43,773 bases of DNA, taken from contig CAZBLH010000016.1 of the NCBI GenBank assembly GCA_964492775.1, positions 1-43,773 on the forward strand. The letters are read 5' to 3'. This document shows positions 7,758-16,200 of this stretch, in pieces (positions within the stretch are counted from its first letter, which is position 1; every line of letters starts with the position of its first letter). Source of the DNA: WRDS01 sp964492775. GTDB taxonomy: Bacteria > Actinomycetota > Coriobacteriia > Anaerosomatales > PHET01. Under the pieces are notes generated by a model. That model searched no databases and was not told the DNA's origin. It saw only the letters and a list, made by a program, of their open reading frames with translations. A program made the position numbers and the translations under genes.

Positions 7758-8875
7758 TGTCCAGCAGTACGCCCGATAGCGGTTCCGCGGTGCTCGAGGC
7801 GCTCGGCCTCACCGATCGCGAACGCGCCCTCTTCGCGCCCATGGCCGAGGAAGGGCTCGAACTCGCGCGCGTGGCCCGGGTCGACCGAGGGCTGCCGCTT
7901 GTGGCGACCGAATCCGGCATCGAGCGGGCCGAGCTTGCCTCGCGCCTCATCAAGTCCGAGAACGCCGTCGAACGACGGGCGGTCGTCGGCGATTGGGTCG
8001 CTCTCGCGCGCCCAGAGGGCCACGAGATGCCGGTCATCGAGGCTGTGCTGCCGCGCAAGAGCGCGTTCGCGCGCAAAGACCCCGGGGATCAGGCCGAGCC
8101 CCAGGTCGTGGTCGCGAACGCCGACGTCGTATTCGTCATCCAGTCGCTGTCCGGCGGAGGCGTCAACGTGGGCCGCCTCGAGCGGGAGCTCGTCCTCGCG
8201 TGGGAGAGCGGCGCCGTGCCCGTCGTGGTGCTTTCGAAAGCCGATCTTGCCGAGAACCCCGAGGCGCAGCGCGCGCTTGCCGCCGAGATCGCGCATGGAG
8301 TCGACGTCATCGTTGAGTCCGCAGTGACCGGCGAGGGGTTGGCAGAGCTCGCCGAGCATGTGCCGCCCGGCACGACGGCCGTTCTTCTCGGCGGGTCCGG
8401 GGTTGGAAAGTCAACGCTGCTCAACCGTCTGGTCGGCGAGGAAGTCCAAGCGACAGCCGCGGTGCGCGAGTCGGACGACAAGGGTCGTCATACGACGATC
8501 GCGCGCGAAATCGTGCAGGTACCCGGCGGCGGCGTCGTGATCGACACACCAGGGATGCGCGCCATCGGCCTATGGGACGCCGAAGAAGGGATCGAGGCGG
8601 CCTTCCCGGATGTCGAGCGGCTGGCCGCCGAGTGCCGCTTCCGAGACTGCCGGCACGAGCGCGAGCCCGGATGCGCGGTGGTCGACGCGGTGGACCGCGG
8701 TGAGCTCCCTGCCCGACGGCTGGAGAGCTATCGTCGTCTGCGCGCGGAGCTCGATGCGCTCGCTCGGCAGCAGGACGAGCAGGCGTGGCGCACCAAGGAC
8801 GCCACTAACAAGAGCATCAGCAAGGCCATCAAGAGGTTCTACTCCACTGAGCCGAAGGGTAAGGGTCGCAGGTAG
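7757..8875 (+). CDS. rsgA: Ribosome small subunit-dependent GTPase A
   Basis: A 372-residue circularly permuted GTPase that helps late maturation of the 30S subunit. The motif order is permuted as expected: G4 SKADL precedes G1 GGSGVGKSTLLN, and G3 is DTPGMR. The C-terminal zinc knuckle reads CRFRDCRHEREPGC. An N-terminal OB-like region contains VGDWVALA. The start is ATG 7757, chosen because a -10 box lies 7 bases before it and there is no ribosome site, suggesting a leaderless message; a GTG at 7730 would add 9 residues. An ABC transporter gene begins directly after the stop. Confidence 0.95.
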   Translation: MSSSTPDSGSAVLEALGLTDRERALFAPMAEEGLELARVARVDRGLPLVATESGIERAELASRLIKSENAVERRAVVGDWVALARPEGHEMPVIEAVLPRKSAFARKDPGDQAEPQVVVANADVVFVIQSLSGGGVNVGRLERELVLAWESGAVPVVVLSKADLAENPEAQRALAAEIAHGVDVIVESAVTGEGLAELAEHVPPGTTAVLLGGSGVGKSTLLNRLVGEEVQATAAVRESDDKGRHTTIAREIVQVPGGGVVIDTPGMRAIGLWDAEEGIEAAFPDVERLAAECRFRDCRHEREPGCAVVDAVDRGELPARRLESYRRLRAELDALARQQDEQAWRTKDATNKSISKAIKRFYSTEPKGKGRR

Positions 8876-9661
8876 ATGGCGGATAACGTGAACGGTGGCA
8901 CTCGCTTCGATGGGGGCGGATCCTGCACGGACGGGAGATCGCTCATCCATCTCTCCTCGGTCGTGAAGGTCTACGACACCGGAGAGGTGCCCTTCACCGC
9001 ACTGCGCGGCATCGACCTTGAGGTCAGGCACGGTGAGTTCGTCGGGCTGATCGGCAAGTCGGGATCGGGCAAGACGACGCTCATCAACATGCTCACCGGC
9101 ATCGACCATCCCACGTCGGGCGAGGTATGGGTCGACGGTACGCCCGTCCACAAGCTCGGCGAGAACGCGCTCGCGATCTGGCGCGGCAAGTCGATCGGCG
9201 TCGTGTTCCAGTTCTTCCAACTCCTTCCGACGCTCACCGTCGTCGAGAACGTCATGCTCCCGATGGACTTCTGCAACGTGTACCGCCCGGACGAGCGTCC
9301 CGAGATCGCGATGAACCTTCTTGAGCAGGTCGACATGGCCGATCAGGCGCACAAACTGCCCGCCGCGCTCTCCGGCGGTCAGCAGCAGCGCGTGGCGATC
9401 GCCCGCGCTCTCGCGAACGACCCGCCGATCATCGCGGCCGACGAGCCCACCGGCAACCTCGACTCCAAGACCGCCGATGTGGTCTTCCAGCAGTTCGAGC
9501 AGCTGGTCGCCGGAGGCAAGACGATCGTGATGGTCACGCACGACAACGACCTTGCGAGCCGAGTGACACGCGCCCTGCACGTCGCGGACGGAGAAATCGT
9601 CGAAGACGTGTGCCACAGGAGCCCCGCTGTCGGCATTGCCGAGAACGGTGCGGCGACCTAG
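8876..9661 (+). CDS. ABC transporter ATP-binding protein (MacB/LolD type)
   Basis: A 261-residue ATPase subunit. Walker A is GKSGSGKTTLIN, the Q-loop region is VFQFFQLLPTLTVVENVMLPMDF, the signature is LSGGQQQR, and Walker B is IIAADEPTGNLDS. The LLPTLTVVENVMLPM stretch and the FtsX-type permease next door place it in the MacB/LolD/FtsE-like group, which drives mechanotransmission-style transporters for lipoproteins, peptides or lipids. The ATG follows the rsgA stop with no gap. The substrate cannot be inferred. Confidence 0.93.
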   Translation: MADNVNGGTRFDGGGSCTDGRSLIHLSSVVKVYDTGEVPFTALRGIDLEVRHGEFVGLIGKSGSGKTTLINMLTGIDHPTSGEVWVDGTPVHKLGENALAIWRGKSIGVVFQFFQLLPTLTVVENVMLPMDFCNVYRPDERPEIAMNLLEQVDMADQAHKLPAALSGGQQQRVAIARALANDPPIIAADEPTGNLDSKTADVVFQQFEQLVAGGKTIVMVTHDNDLASRVTRALHVADGEIVEDVCHRSPAVGIAENGAAT

Positions 9662-9664
9662 CTG

Positions 9665-12070
9665 ATGGCCGCGCCTCGCTGGAATAAGGTCTGGCGCGAC
9701 CTCACCGGCCACGGCATGCGAACGGCCCTGGTGGTCCTGTCGATTGCCGTGGGCGTCTTCGTCGTGTCGGTGGTCATGGGCGCGCGCGAGGTGCTGATCC
9801 GGGAGTTCGAGCTCGACTTCGGCTCTTCCGGCGTGCCGTCGGCGGAGTTCTCGACCAGCGGTTTCGGACCTGAAGTCCCGGTAAGAGTGGCCGAGCGACG
9901 CGACGTGCGTGCAGCCGAGGGCCGCCGAACCTTCACCGTGCGCTACACGCCCGGTGCCGTGCCGAAAGAGACTCCAACCACAGGGTGGGAGTCACTCGAG
10001 CTGTCGGCACTGGAGGACTTCGACCACACCGGCGTGAAGAAGCTCGTCAGGGAAGAGGCGGTCTCCTGGCCGCCTGGCCCCGGCGAGCTGGTGCTCGAGA
10101 AGAGCGCGCTCATGGTGCATGACGAGTACCAGATTGGCGATGTCGTTACGGTCGAGAGCGGAGCCGGCAAGCGCCTGGCGCTGAGGGTCGTGGGTTTCGC
10201 GCACGACATCAATGCAGTGCCCTCGCATCTCCAGAACGCGGTTGTCGGCTACGTATCGACAGAGACGCTTCCGCTGATTGACGAGTCCGGGGAGTTCAAC
10301 CACCTCTCGGTGGTGCTGGACCCGATGCTCTCCCGCTCGACCGCCAGCCGGATCGCTGCCGACATCCGCGACACCGATCTCTCTGCTGCGGGTGTGGTGA
10401 CGATGCGCATATCCGTCCCCGAGCCCGGTAGCCATTTCCTCGGCGACATGTTCAAGGCGATCACGGTGCTGTTGCTGGCGATCGGGCTCATCGTGCTTGG
10501 GCTATCGGGATTTCTTGTGGTGACCACCGTCTCGGCGATCATGGCTCAACAGGTCAGACAGGTCGGGATCATGAAGGCGGTCGGCGCTCGGCGAACCCAG
10601 ATCGCCCGCATGTACTTCGCGATGGTCGCGGTGTTCGGCGTGCTCGCGGTGGTGCTCGGCATGCTCGCCGGCCGAGCCATCTCCCGCGAGCTCATCGAGT
10701 TCGCCGCCGGCTGGTTGAACTTCCGCGTCACCGACTTCGACCCGCCGCCCTGGGTCTTGGTGCTCGACGTGGCGGTAGGCATGCTCGTGCCGATTCTTGC
10801 GGCGGTGTGGCCGGTGCGCCGAGGTGCGCGGATGCCGGTCGTCAGAGCGCTGAATGCCGCGAACGAGGTCCCGCAGTTCGGGCACGGTATCGTCGATCGT
10901 GTACTCGGGATGGTGCGCGGGCTGCCGAGGCCGGTGGCGCTCTCACTCCGGAACACGTTCTTGAGGAAGGGGCGTCTCGCTCTCACGCTGCTCACCTTGG
11001 TGCTCGCCTCGGGTGTCGTCATGGGTGTGCTATCGGTACGGGCATCCCTCACGCAGACGGTCGAGGACCTGAGCTCATGGTGGAACTATGACGCACAGGT
11101 CTTCATGGCCAGGCCACTGCCCCGTGACAGCCTCGAGCGAGAGGCGGGACACGTACGAGGCGTGACTGCCGCCGAGACCTGGCTGGAGGCACCCATCTCT
11201 CTGACCAGACCGGATGGGAGCGAGAACCAGTCTCTCTACGCGATCGGGCTTCCGGCCGACACCCGGTTCATCCAACCGCGCCTTACCGCCGGCCGCTGGC
11301 TGGAACCCGGTGTGCCTGGGGAGATCGTCTTGAATGAGGACGTGATTGCCGAAGAGCCACACATCGGGCTCGGCGACGTGCTGCGCCTTAACGTTCAGGG
11401 GGTCGAGGGAGACTGGAAGGTCGTAGGGCTCGTCACCGGACAGATGGCGGGGCCGATCATATTTGTCGATCGCGACGTCCTTTCCACCGAGATCTCGGCG
11501 GACGGGTTGGCCACCAGGCTGCTCGTCCAGACGTCGGACCACACTCCGGATCTGCAGGCCCGGGTGGCCAGCGACTTGGAGGAACGCCTCGATGACGCTG
11601 CACTGCCGATCTCTGGTTCGCAGACGCAGCTCGCCCAGAAGGACAACCTCACCAACCAGTTCAACATCCTGTCGGTCTTCCTTGTGATCATGGCTGCGCT
11701 GCTTGCCTCCGTTGGCGTCATCGGACTAACGGGGACCATGACGATCAACGTGCTCGAGTCCACTCGTGAGATTGGCGTGATGCGCTCCATCGGGGCGAGC
11801 CACGGATCGATCTTCGGCATCTACATCACCGAGGGGGTTGTGGTGGCGCTGATGGCTTGGGCGCTTGGCGCCGTGATCTCCTGGCCGATCTCCCGCGTAC
11901 TAACCACGATGCTCAGCGGTGCGCTCTCAATGCCGCTCTCCTACACATTCTCCGTGAGCGGCGTCGTCGCATGGCTGGTCGCGGTGGTCGTGATCGCCAC
12001 GCTTGCGAGCCTCCTGCCGGCCTGGCGGGCCTCTCAGGTGTCGATTCGCGATGCGATCACCTACGAGTAG
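9665..12070 (+). CDS. ABC transporter permease with two FtsX domains
   Basis: An 801-residue membrane protein paired with the preceding ATPase. An N-terminal membrane anchor (GMRTALVVLSIAVGVFVVSVVMGA) is followed by a periplasmic MacB-like domain to about residue 255. Three segments of a first FtsX domain follow (about 260-395), then a cytoplasmic PVRRGARMPVVRALN motif. A second anchor (ALTLLTLVLASGVVMGVLSV), a second extracytoplasmic domain, and a final FtsX domain ending PAWRASQVSIRDAITYE complete it. The duplicated layout is common in actinobacterial and Firmicute transporters of this class. The gene ends the rsgA-ABC run; a new promoter lies 41 bases on. Confidence 0.93.
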   Translation: MAAPRWNKVWRDLTGHGMRTALVVLSIAVGVFVVSVVMGAREVLIREFELDFGSSGVPSAEFSTSGFGPEVPVRVAERRDVRAAEGRRTFTVRYTPGAVPKETPTTGWESLELSALEDFDHTGVKKLVREEAVSWPPGPGELVLEKSALMVHDEYQIGDVVTVESGAGKRLALRVVGFAHDINAVPSHLQNAVVGYVSTETLPLIDESGEFNHLSVVLDPMLSRSTASRIAADIRDTDLSAAGVVTMRISVPEPGSHFLGDMFKAITVLLLAIGLIVLGLSGFLVVTTVSAIMAQQVRQVGIMKAVGARRTQIARMYFAMVAVFGVLAVVLGMLAGRAISRELIEFAAGWLNFRVTDFDPPPWVLVLDVAVGMLVPILAAVWPVRRGARMPVVRALNAANEVPQFGHGIVDRVLGMVRGLPRPVALSLRNTFLRKGRLALTLLTLVLASGVVMGVLSVRASLTQTVEDLSSWWNYDAQVFMARPLPRDSLEREAGHVRGVTAAETWLEAPISLTRPDGSENQSLYAIGLPADTRFIQPRLTAGRWLEPGVPGEIVLNEDVIAEEPHIGLGDVLRLNVQGVEGDWKVVGLVTGQMAGPIIFVDRDVLSTEISADGLATRLLVQTSDHTPDLQARVASDLEERLDDAALPISGSQTQLAQKDNLTNQFNILSVFLVIMAALLASVGVIGLTGTMTINVLESTREIGVMRSIGASHGSIFGIYITEGVVVALMAWALGAVISWPISRVLTTMLSGALSMPLSYTFSVSGVVAWLVAVVVIATLASLLPAWRASQVSIRDAITYE

Positions 12071-12110
12071 CTGGTCAGCGCGCGGCCTTCCGTACGGCGT
12101 TTCGGGCGCG

Positions 12111-12140
12111 TTGACGCTGTTCTCGGGCGTTCGATAGCAT
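12111..12140 (+). promoter_or_regulatory. Promoter of the PLP-enzyme pair
   Basis: The -35 box TTGACG (12111-12116) is 18 bases from the -10 box TAGCAT (12135-12140), an arrangement like the met and mfd promoters here. The predicted start near 12147 leaves a leader of about 130 bases before TTG 12279. Confidence 0.6.
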
Positions 12141-12220
12141 GAGGCTGCGTGCCGAGAAGGCGCGCCAGAGTGGGCCGGGGGCCGCTGCACGACGGTGAGC
12201 GCCGGCCGAGAGGGACCCCG

Positions 12221-12249
12221 AGGTCACGTGCGAAGCGTCGCCGTGACCT
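12221..12249 (+). promoter_or_regulatory. Hairpin in the 5' leader of the desulfhydrase gene
   Basis: AGGTCACG (12221-12228) pairs perfectly with CGTGACCT (12242-12249) around 13 bases. It ends about 16 bases before the AAGGAG ribosome site at 12266-12271. It may shape ribosome access or mRNA stability; no T tract follows. Confidence 0.35.
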
Positions 12250-12278
12250 TCATTGTCTTCGAGGCAAGGAGCATCCGC

Positions 12279-13367
12279 TTGAGCTTCGCACTTCACCGGC
12301 GTTTTCCCGGGACACGCGCCCTGCCGCTAGCCCGCATCGCCGAGTTGCCGACGCCCGTCGAGCGCCTCGACATCGCCGAGAAGATTGGTGAGATGTGGGT
12401 GCAGCGTGACGATCTGACGAGTACCGCATACGGCGGCAACAAGATCCGCAAGCTCGATCTCCTTCTGGGCGACGCCCTCGACCAGGGCTGCCGAGCAGTC
12501 ATCACGTTCGGGGCGTACGGCTCCAATCACGCGCTCGCCACCGCGGTCCACGCGACGGCGCTCGGGCTGGAGGTGCACGCCGTCCTCTCGCCGCAGGCGC
12601 CGGGGCCGTTCGCGCCGCGCACACTTCTGGCGCACGCCGGCCTCGGTACACACATCCACCCGGCGGCGAGCTGGGACGGCCGGCCCGAGGCGGACGCGGC
12701 GCGGCGCGAGATCCTCGAGCGCGGCGTGGGCGAGGTGTACGAGATCCCGATGGGCGGCACGAGCCCGCTCGGTGCGGTCGGCTACGTGAACGCCGCGCTC
12801 GAGGTCGCCGAGCGTGCCGCCGGCGACGGCAAGTCGCCCGGGTCGGCTCCCGATGTCATCTACGTCGCCGGAGGCACGCTCGGCACGGCCGCCGGGCTGG
12901 CGGTCGGGCTTGCGGCCGCCGGGCTGGCGACGCGCGTCGAGGCCGTCCGCGTCACCCCCGCGGAGGTCGCGTGCGAGTCAGCTCTGGGCGCGCTCGTCGG
13001 CGATATCTCGTCGCTGCTGCACGGCGCGGACACGTCGTTCCCGCTGCTCGGGCTCGGCGACGTTCGCCTGAACCTACGCCACGAGTTCTTCGAGCCGGGG
13101 TACGGCGTAGTCACCGACGCCACCCTCGAAGCGGTCCGCATCGCTGCCGACGCCGGTCTTTCGCTCGAGACGACGTATACGGGCAAGGCGTTTTCGGCCA
13201 TGCTTACCGATGCGCGCACAGGGCTTCTCGGCGACAAGCGGGTGCTGTTCATCGATACCTACAACTCAGCGCCCTACCCGGAACCGGGGCGGATCGAGGC
13301 ACTATCGCCTGAGCTTCAGGAGTACGTGCAGGAGTGCTGGCGGCGATATCCGGAGGCGACGGCATGA
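12279..13367 (+). CDS. PLP enzyme, D-cysteine desulfhydrase / ACC deaminase family
   Basis: A 362-residue fold-type II PLP enzyme. The substrate-entry motif VQRDDLTSTAYGGNKIRKLD carries the PLP lysine at residue 55; the serine-containing GAYGSNHALATA loop and the glycine-rich phosphate site YVAGGTLGTAAGL follow. The family includes D-cysteine desulfhydrase, L-cysteate sulfo-lyase and ACC deaminase, which cannot be told apart safely by eye. D-cysteine desulfhydrase (pyruvate, ammonia, sulfide) is most likely. The start is TTG 12279, with AAGGAG 7 bases before it, and gives the usual N-terminus ending in LARIAELPTPVERL. Upstream GTG starts (12195, 12243) have no ribosome site. It overlaps the threonine aldolase gene by 4 bases. 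Confidence 0.82.
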   Translation: MSFALHRRFPGTRALPLARIAELPTPVERLDIAEKIGEMWVQRDDLTSTAYGGNKIRKLDLLLGDALDQGCRAVITFGAYGSNHALATAVHATALGLEVHAVLSPQAPGPFAPRTLLAHAGLGTHIHPAASWDGRPEADAARREILERGVGEVYEIPMGGTSPLGAVGYVNAALEVAERAAGDGKSPGSAPDVIYVAGGTLGTAAGLAVGLAAAGLATRVEAVRVTPAEVACESALGALVGDISSLLHGADTSFPLLGLGDVRLNLRHEFFEPGYGVVTDATLEAVRIAADAGLSLETTYTGKAFSAMLTDARTGLLGDKRVLFIDTYNSAPYPEPGRIEALSPELQEYVQECWRRYPEATA

Positions 13368-14392
13368 GGCGCAAGCGAGGGTTCGGTAGCGACAACCACG
13401 CCGGGGCGCACCCAGCGGTGCTGGAAGCGATGGCGGCAGTCGGCCCTGGCCACGCGCATGCGTATGGCGACGACGAATGGACTCAGCGTGCCACGGCTAT
13501 GTTACGCGAGCGCCTCGGCGGCGAGTGCGACGTGGCGTTCGTCTTCAACGGCACGGGCGCGAACTGCGTGGCATTCGCCGCGCTGTGCAGACCCTGGGAG
13601 TCGGTCATCTGCGCCGAGTCGGCGCACGTGAACACCGACGAGTGCGGCGCGCCGGAGCACCTTGCGGGCGTGAAGCTCGTCCCCGTTGCCACCCCTGACG
13701 GCAAGCTCACGCCCGAACTTGTGCGGCCACACCTTACCGGCTTCGGCTTTGAGCACAGCGCGCAGCCGCGGGTTATCAGCGTCAGCAACGTCACGGAACT
13801 CGGGACGGTCTACACGCCCACAGAGCTGCGCGCACTCGCCGACCTGGCCCACGAGCACGGCATGCCCATGCACGTTGACGGCGCCCGGATCGCGAATGCA
13901 GCGGCCGCGCTCGGCGTCTCGCTTTCAGAGCTCACCGGCGAAGCGGGTGTCGACGCGTTGTCGTTTGGTGGCACCAAGAACGGGATGGTCTTCGGGGAGG
14001 CGGTCGTGGTCTTCGGTGATGCCCGGGTCGGCCACCTCGGCTACGTGCGCAAGCAGAACGGCCAGCTCGCCTCGAAGATGCGTTACGTTGCCGTGCAGTT
14101 CTCGGCGATGTACGAGGGTGACCTGTGGCTGCGCTGCGCGACCCAGGCGAACGCGATGGCCGTTCGGCTTGCCGAGGGCGCTGCCGAGAAGGGCGTCGAT
14201 CTCAAGTACGAGCCGCAGGCGAACGAGGTCTTCGCGTTCCTGCCTGCCGAACGCGTGGGGGCGCTTGCCGACGAGTTCGGCTTCTACGTCTGGGACGAGA
14301 CCCCAGACAGCGCCGGGCGTCTGCTCGTCCGCTGGGTGACTTCGTGGGACACGACGCCGGAGGACGTGGACGCGCTGCTGGCCGCGATCTAG
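13364..14392 (+). CDS. Low-specificity L-threonine aldolase-like PLP lyase
   Basis: A 342-residue fold-type I PLP enzyme of the threonine aldolase/beta-eliminating lyase family, which cleaves threonine or allo-threonine to glycine and acetaldehyde. Evidence is the N-terminal GSDNHAGAHPAVLEAM, the YGDDEWTQRA segment, HVDGARIANAAAALG, and the PLP lysine 205 in SFGGTKNG. Close relatives can also act on other beta-hydroxy amino acids. The ATG overlaps the preceding stop (ATGA) and GGAGGCG lies just upstream. Paired with a desulfhydrase relative, it suggests a small amino-acid catabolic or detoxification operon; the joint substrate is unknown. Confidence 0.88.
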   Translation: MRRKRGFGSDNHAGAHPAVLEAMAAVGPGHAHAYGDDEWTQRATAMLRERLGGECDVAFVFNGTGANCVAFAALCRPWESVICAESAHVNTDECGAPEHLAGVKLVPVATPDGKLTPELVRPHLTGFGFEHSAQPRVISVSNVTELGTVYTPTELRALADLAHEHGMPMHVDGARIANAAAALGVSLSELTGEAGVDALSFGGTKNGMVFGEAVVVFGDARVGHLGYVRKQNGQLASKMRYVAVQFSAMYEGDLWLRCATQANAMAVRLAEGAAEKGVDLKYEPQANEVFAFLPAERVGALADEFGFYVWDETPDSAGRLLVRWVTSWDTTPEDVDALLAAI

Positions 14393-14422
14393 CGAGGATC
14401 GAGACTCGAAGCCTCGTGCGGA

Positions 14423-14896
14423 TCAGGCCTCTGCCGCCGACAGCTCCCGGATCTTGGCGACCACGTCGTCAGCATGCCCGTCCACCTTCACCTTTGGCCA
14501 TACGTGCGCGATGCGGCCCTCGGGGTCGATTAGGAAGGTGCTGCGCGTCGCTGTCACTCCCAGCACTGCACGTGCGCCGTATGCGTCGATGATCATCCGC
14601 TCCGTGTCGGCGATCATCGGGAACGTCAGCTCGAACTTGTCGATGAACCTCTGCTGGATGTGTGGCTTGTCTGCGCTTACGCCCACCACGAGGGCGTTCA
14701 GGGACTCAAGCTCACCGCGGTGCGCCTGGAAGTCCTTGGCCTCATGGGTTCAACCAGGTGTGTTTGCGCGGGGGTAGAAGTAGACGACGACCCACCGGCC
14801 ACGCTGCTCGGCGAGATCGAATTCGCCGCCACCCGTCACCTGCGCGCGCACGCTCGGCGCCTCGGCTCCAACCTCGGGCATCACTACTTCGGCCAT
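14423..14896 (-). CDS. Selenocysteine peroxiredoxin (Bcp/PrxQ type), in-frame TGA
   Basis: A 157-residue thiol peroxidase that reduces H2O2 and organic peroxides. Reading from ATG 14896 (GAGGAGG just upstream) the frame is continuous to 14423 except for one TGA at 14750-14752. That codon falls exactly where the peroxidatic Cys belongs: FYPRANTPG-U-THEAKDF, against the usual YP-x-x-NTPGCT-x-EA. Downstream, the conserved FPMIADTER, ATRSTFLIDPEGRI and VKVDGHADDVV follow. With selA, selB and selD in this window, decoding as Sec49 is the best reading. The protein has no Cys at all, and the resolving-Cys position five residues on is Lys, so it would be a 1-Sec enzyme needing an outside reductant. 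An annotation that ignores Sec would show only a 3' fragment. It follows a dehydrogenase-like lipoprotein gene by 22 bases. Confidence 0.9.
14724..14740 (-). promoter_or_regulatory. Possible SECIS hairpin of the peroxiredoxin
   Basis: Starting 9 bases after the TGA, GCC (14740-14738) pairs with GGC (14726-14724). Above an AA/A interior loop, GG (14735-14734) pairs with CC (14729-14728) around ACTT. The position suits a bacterial SECIS, but the stem is short, so this is tentative. Confidence 0.3.
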
Positions 14897-14918
14897 GCGC
14901 TGCCTCCTCGTTTAGCTG

Positions 14919-16103
14919 TCAGCGCGGCACTACTCGCAGCAGCGCCCCGCGGTAGTCACACACAAGGATCTCGCCGTTCTCGTCCACACCGAAGGAAGCG
15001 GGCGCGATCCCTGAGTCCTCCATCGCGATACGGTGCTCGACCTGCCCGTCCGCGTCTTGCCGAGCAATCCCGATCATACCGCTCAGGAAGTCGCCGAACA
15101 GGTAGACGCCATCCATGGCGGGGTACTCAGCTCCGCGGTACACCTGCCCGCCGGTGATCGATCCGCCGATGTCCCGGCCGTACTCGATGACCGGGAAGAT
15201 CAAGCTCCCGCGCTGCCGAGAAGCACCTGCTGGATAGGGCTGCGATCCCTCCCAGAGGTTCCATCCCAGGTTCGCGCCCTGCGACTTGCCGAACGGCACG
15301 AGGTTGACCTCCTCGACTGCCGACTGCCCCACATCGGCGATCCAGACGTCGGCGTTCTCAGGGTCGAAGCAGAAGCGCCAAGGGTTGCGCAGTCCGCTCA
15401 TCACCACCCGCGGCTTGGGCACGCCCTCGGAGCCCGCCACATCGAGCGAGAGCATCTTACCGAGCAGCTCGTCGGGGTTCTGAGCTCGACCCTGAGGGTC
15501 GCCAGCCGACCCGCCGTCGCCCATGCCGACCCAGAGCGTGCCGTCTGGAGCGAACGCCACGCAGCCCCCGTTGTGGTTCGCGTAGGGCTGCTCGACCCGG
15601 AGCAAGACCTCTGGCCCGGAGAGTACGGGCGTGTCTGAGGCGGGGTCGGCGGCTACGAAGCGCGCGACAACCGTGTCGCCGTTGCGGTCTGTGTAGTTGA
15701 CGTAAAGGCGGCCCGTCTCGGAGTAGTTCGGCGCGAACGCCAGGCCGAGCAGTCCGCGCTCTCCGCCCGCCGAGATGCTGCGGCTTACGTCGAGAAAGGC
15801 TCGCGGCGCGACTCTCGTCCCGTGGACGACTCGGACACGCCCTCCCTGCTCGACGACGAAGAGCCGGCCGGACCCGTCGCCGGCGTTGGTGACGAGCACC
15901 GGCTGCTCGAATCCGCTTGCAACCGGCTCGAGGCGCAACTCGATCTCGCCGAGCGAGCTGGACGTACCCGGAGTGGAGGTGGACTCGGCAGGTGGGGGCG
16001 TGGTGACCGCGTCGTCGTCCTCGGCGGGTCCGCAGCCACCCGACAACACGAGGCATGTCACGGTCACCGCGACAAGTACTGCCGAAGTCGCTCTTGCGCA
16101 CAT
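14919..16103 (-). CDS. PQQ-type glucose/sorbosone dehydrogenase-like lipoprotein
   Basis: A 394-residue secreted beta-propeller protein of the soluble glucose/sorbosone dehydrogenase family. The N-terminus has a signal segment ending VLVAVTVTCLVLSGGC, with Cys24 as likely lipid-modified residue, then an acidic/Thr-Pro-Ser linker to about residue 50. Family motifs include QPVLVTNAGDGSGRLFVVEQGGRVRV (in pieces), GERGLLGLAFAPNY, YTDRNGDTVVARF, NHNGGCVAFAPDGTLWVGMGDGG and RNPWRFCFDP. Known members oxidise sugars with PQQ, but many homologues have no proven activity. The start is ATG 16103, with GGGAGG 6 bases upstream. The Sec peroxiredoxin follows on the same strand after 22 bases, and it is divergent from the NYN gene. 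Confidence 0.85.
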   Translation of the reverse strand: MCARATSAVLVAVTVTCLVLSGGCGPAEDDDAVTTPPPAESTSTPGTSSSLGEIELRLEPVASGFEQPVLVTNAGDGSGRLFVVEQGGRVRVVHGTRVAPRAFLDVSRSISAGGERGLLGLAFAPNYSETGRLYVNYTDRNGDTVVARFVAADPASDTPVLSGPEVLLRVEQPYANHNGGCVAFAPDGTLWVGMGDGGSAGDPQGRAQNPDELLGKMLSLDVAGSEGVPKPRVVMSGLRNPWRFCFDPENADVWIADVGQSAVEEVNLVPFGKSQGANLGWNLWEGSQPYPAGASRQRGSLIFPVIEYGRDIGGSITGGQVYRGAEYPAMDGVYLFGDFLSGMIGIARQDADGQVEHRIAMEDSGIAPASFGVDENGEILVCDYRGALLRVVPR

Positions 16104-16186
16104 ATGATGCCTCCCGCCACCGAGCCCGCTTCTTCTCCCGCCAACTGGTTCCTTCCCTGAGTGCGCCGGGTGCCACTAGGCTGCGC

Positions 16187-16200
16187 TACGATGGTTGGCA
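16187..16200 (+). promoter_or_regulatory. Leaderless-type promoter of the NYN gene
   Basis: TACGAT (16187-16192) is followed by 7 bases and ATG 16200, the same layout as at rsgA and selA. No Shine-Dalgarno motif precedes this ATG. The -35 is unclear. Confidence 0.45.

Noticed and set aside
7133..8359. Long minus-strand frame opposite metW and rsgA
   Set aside because: It is a shadow of two well-supported plus-strand genes and has no recognisable domain.
14919..14921. Selenocysteine at the TGA end of the dehydrogenase-like lipoprotein
   Set aside because: The reading beyond TGA runs through the peroxiredoxin ribosome site and has no family match; it is an ordinary stop.
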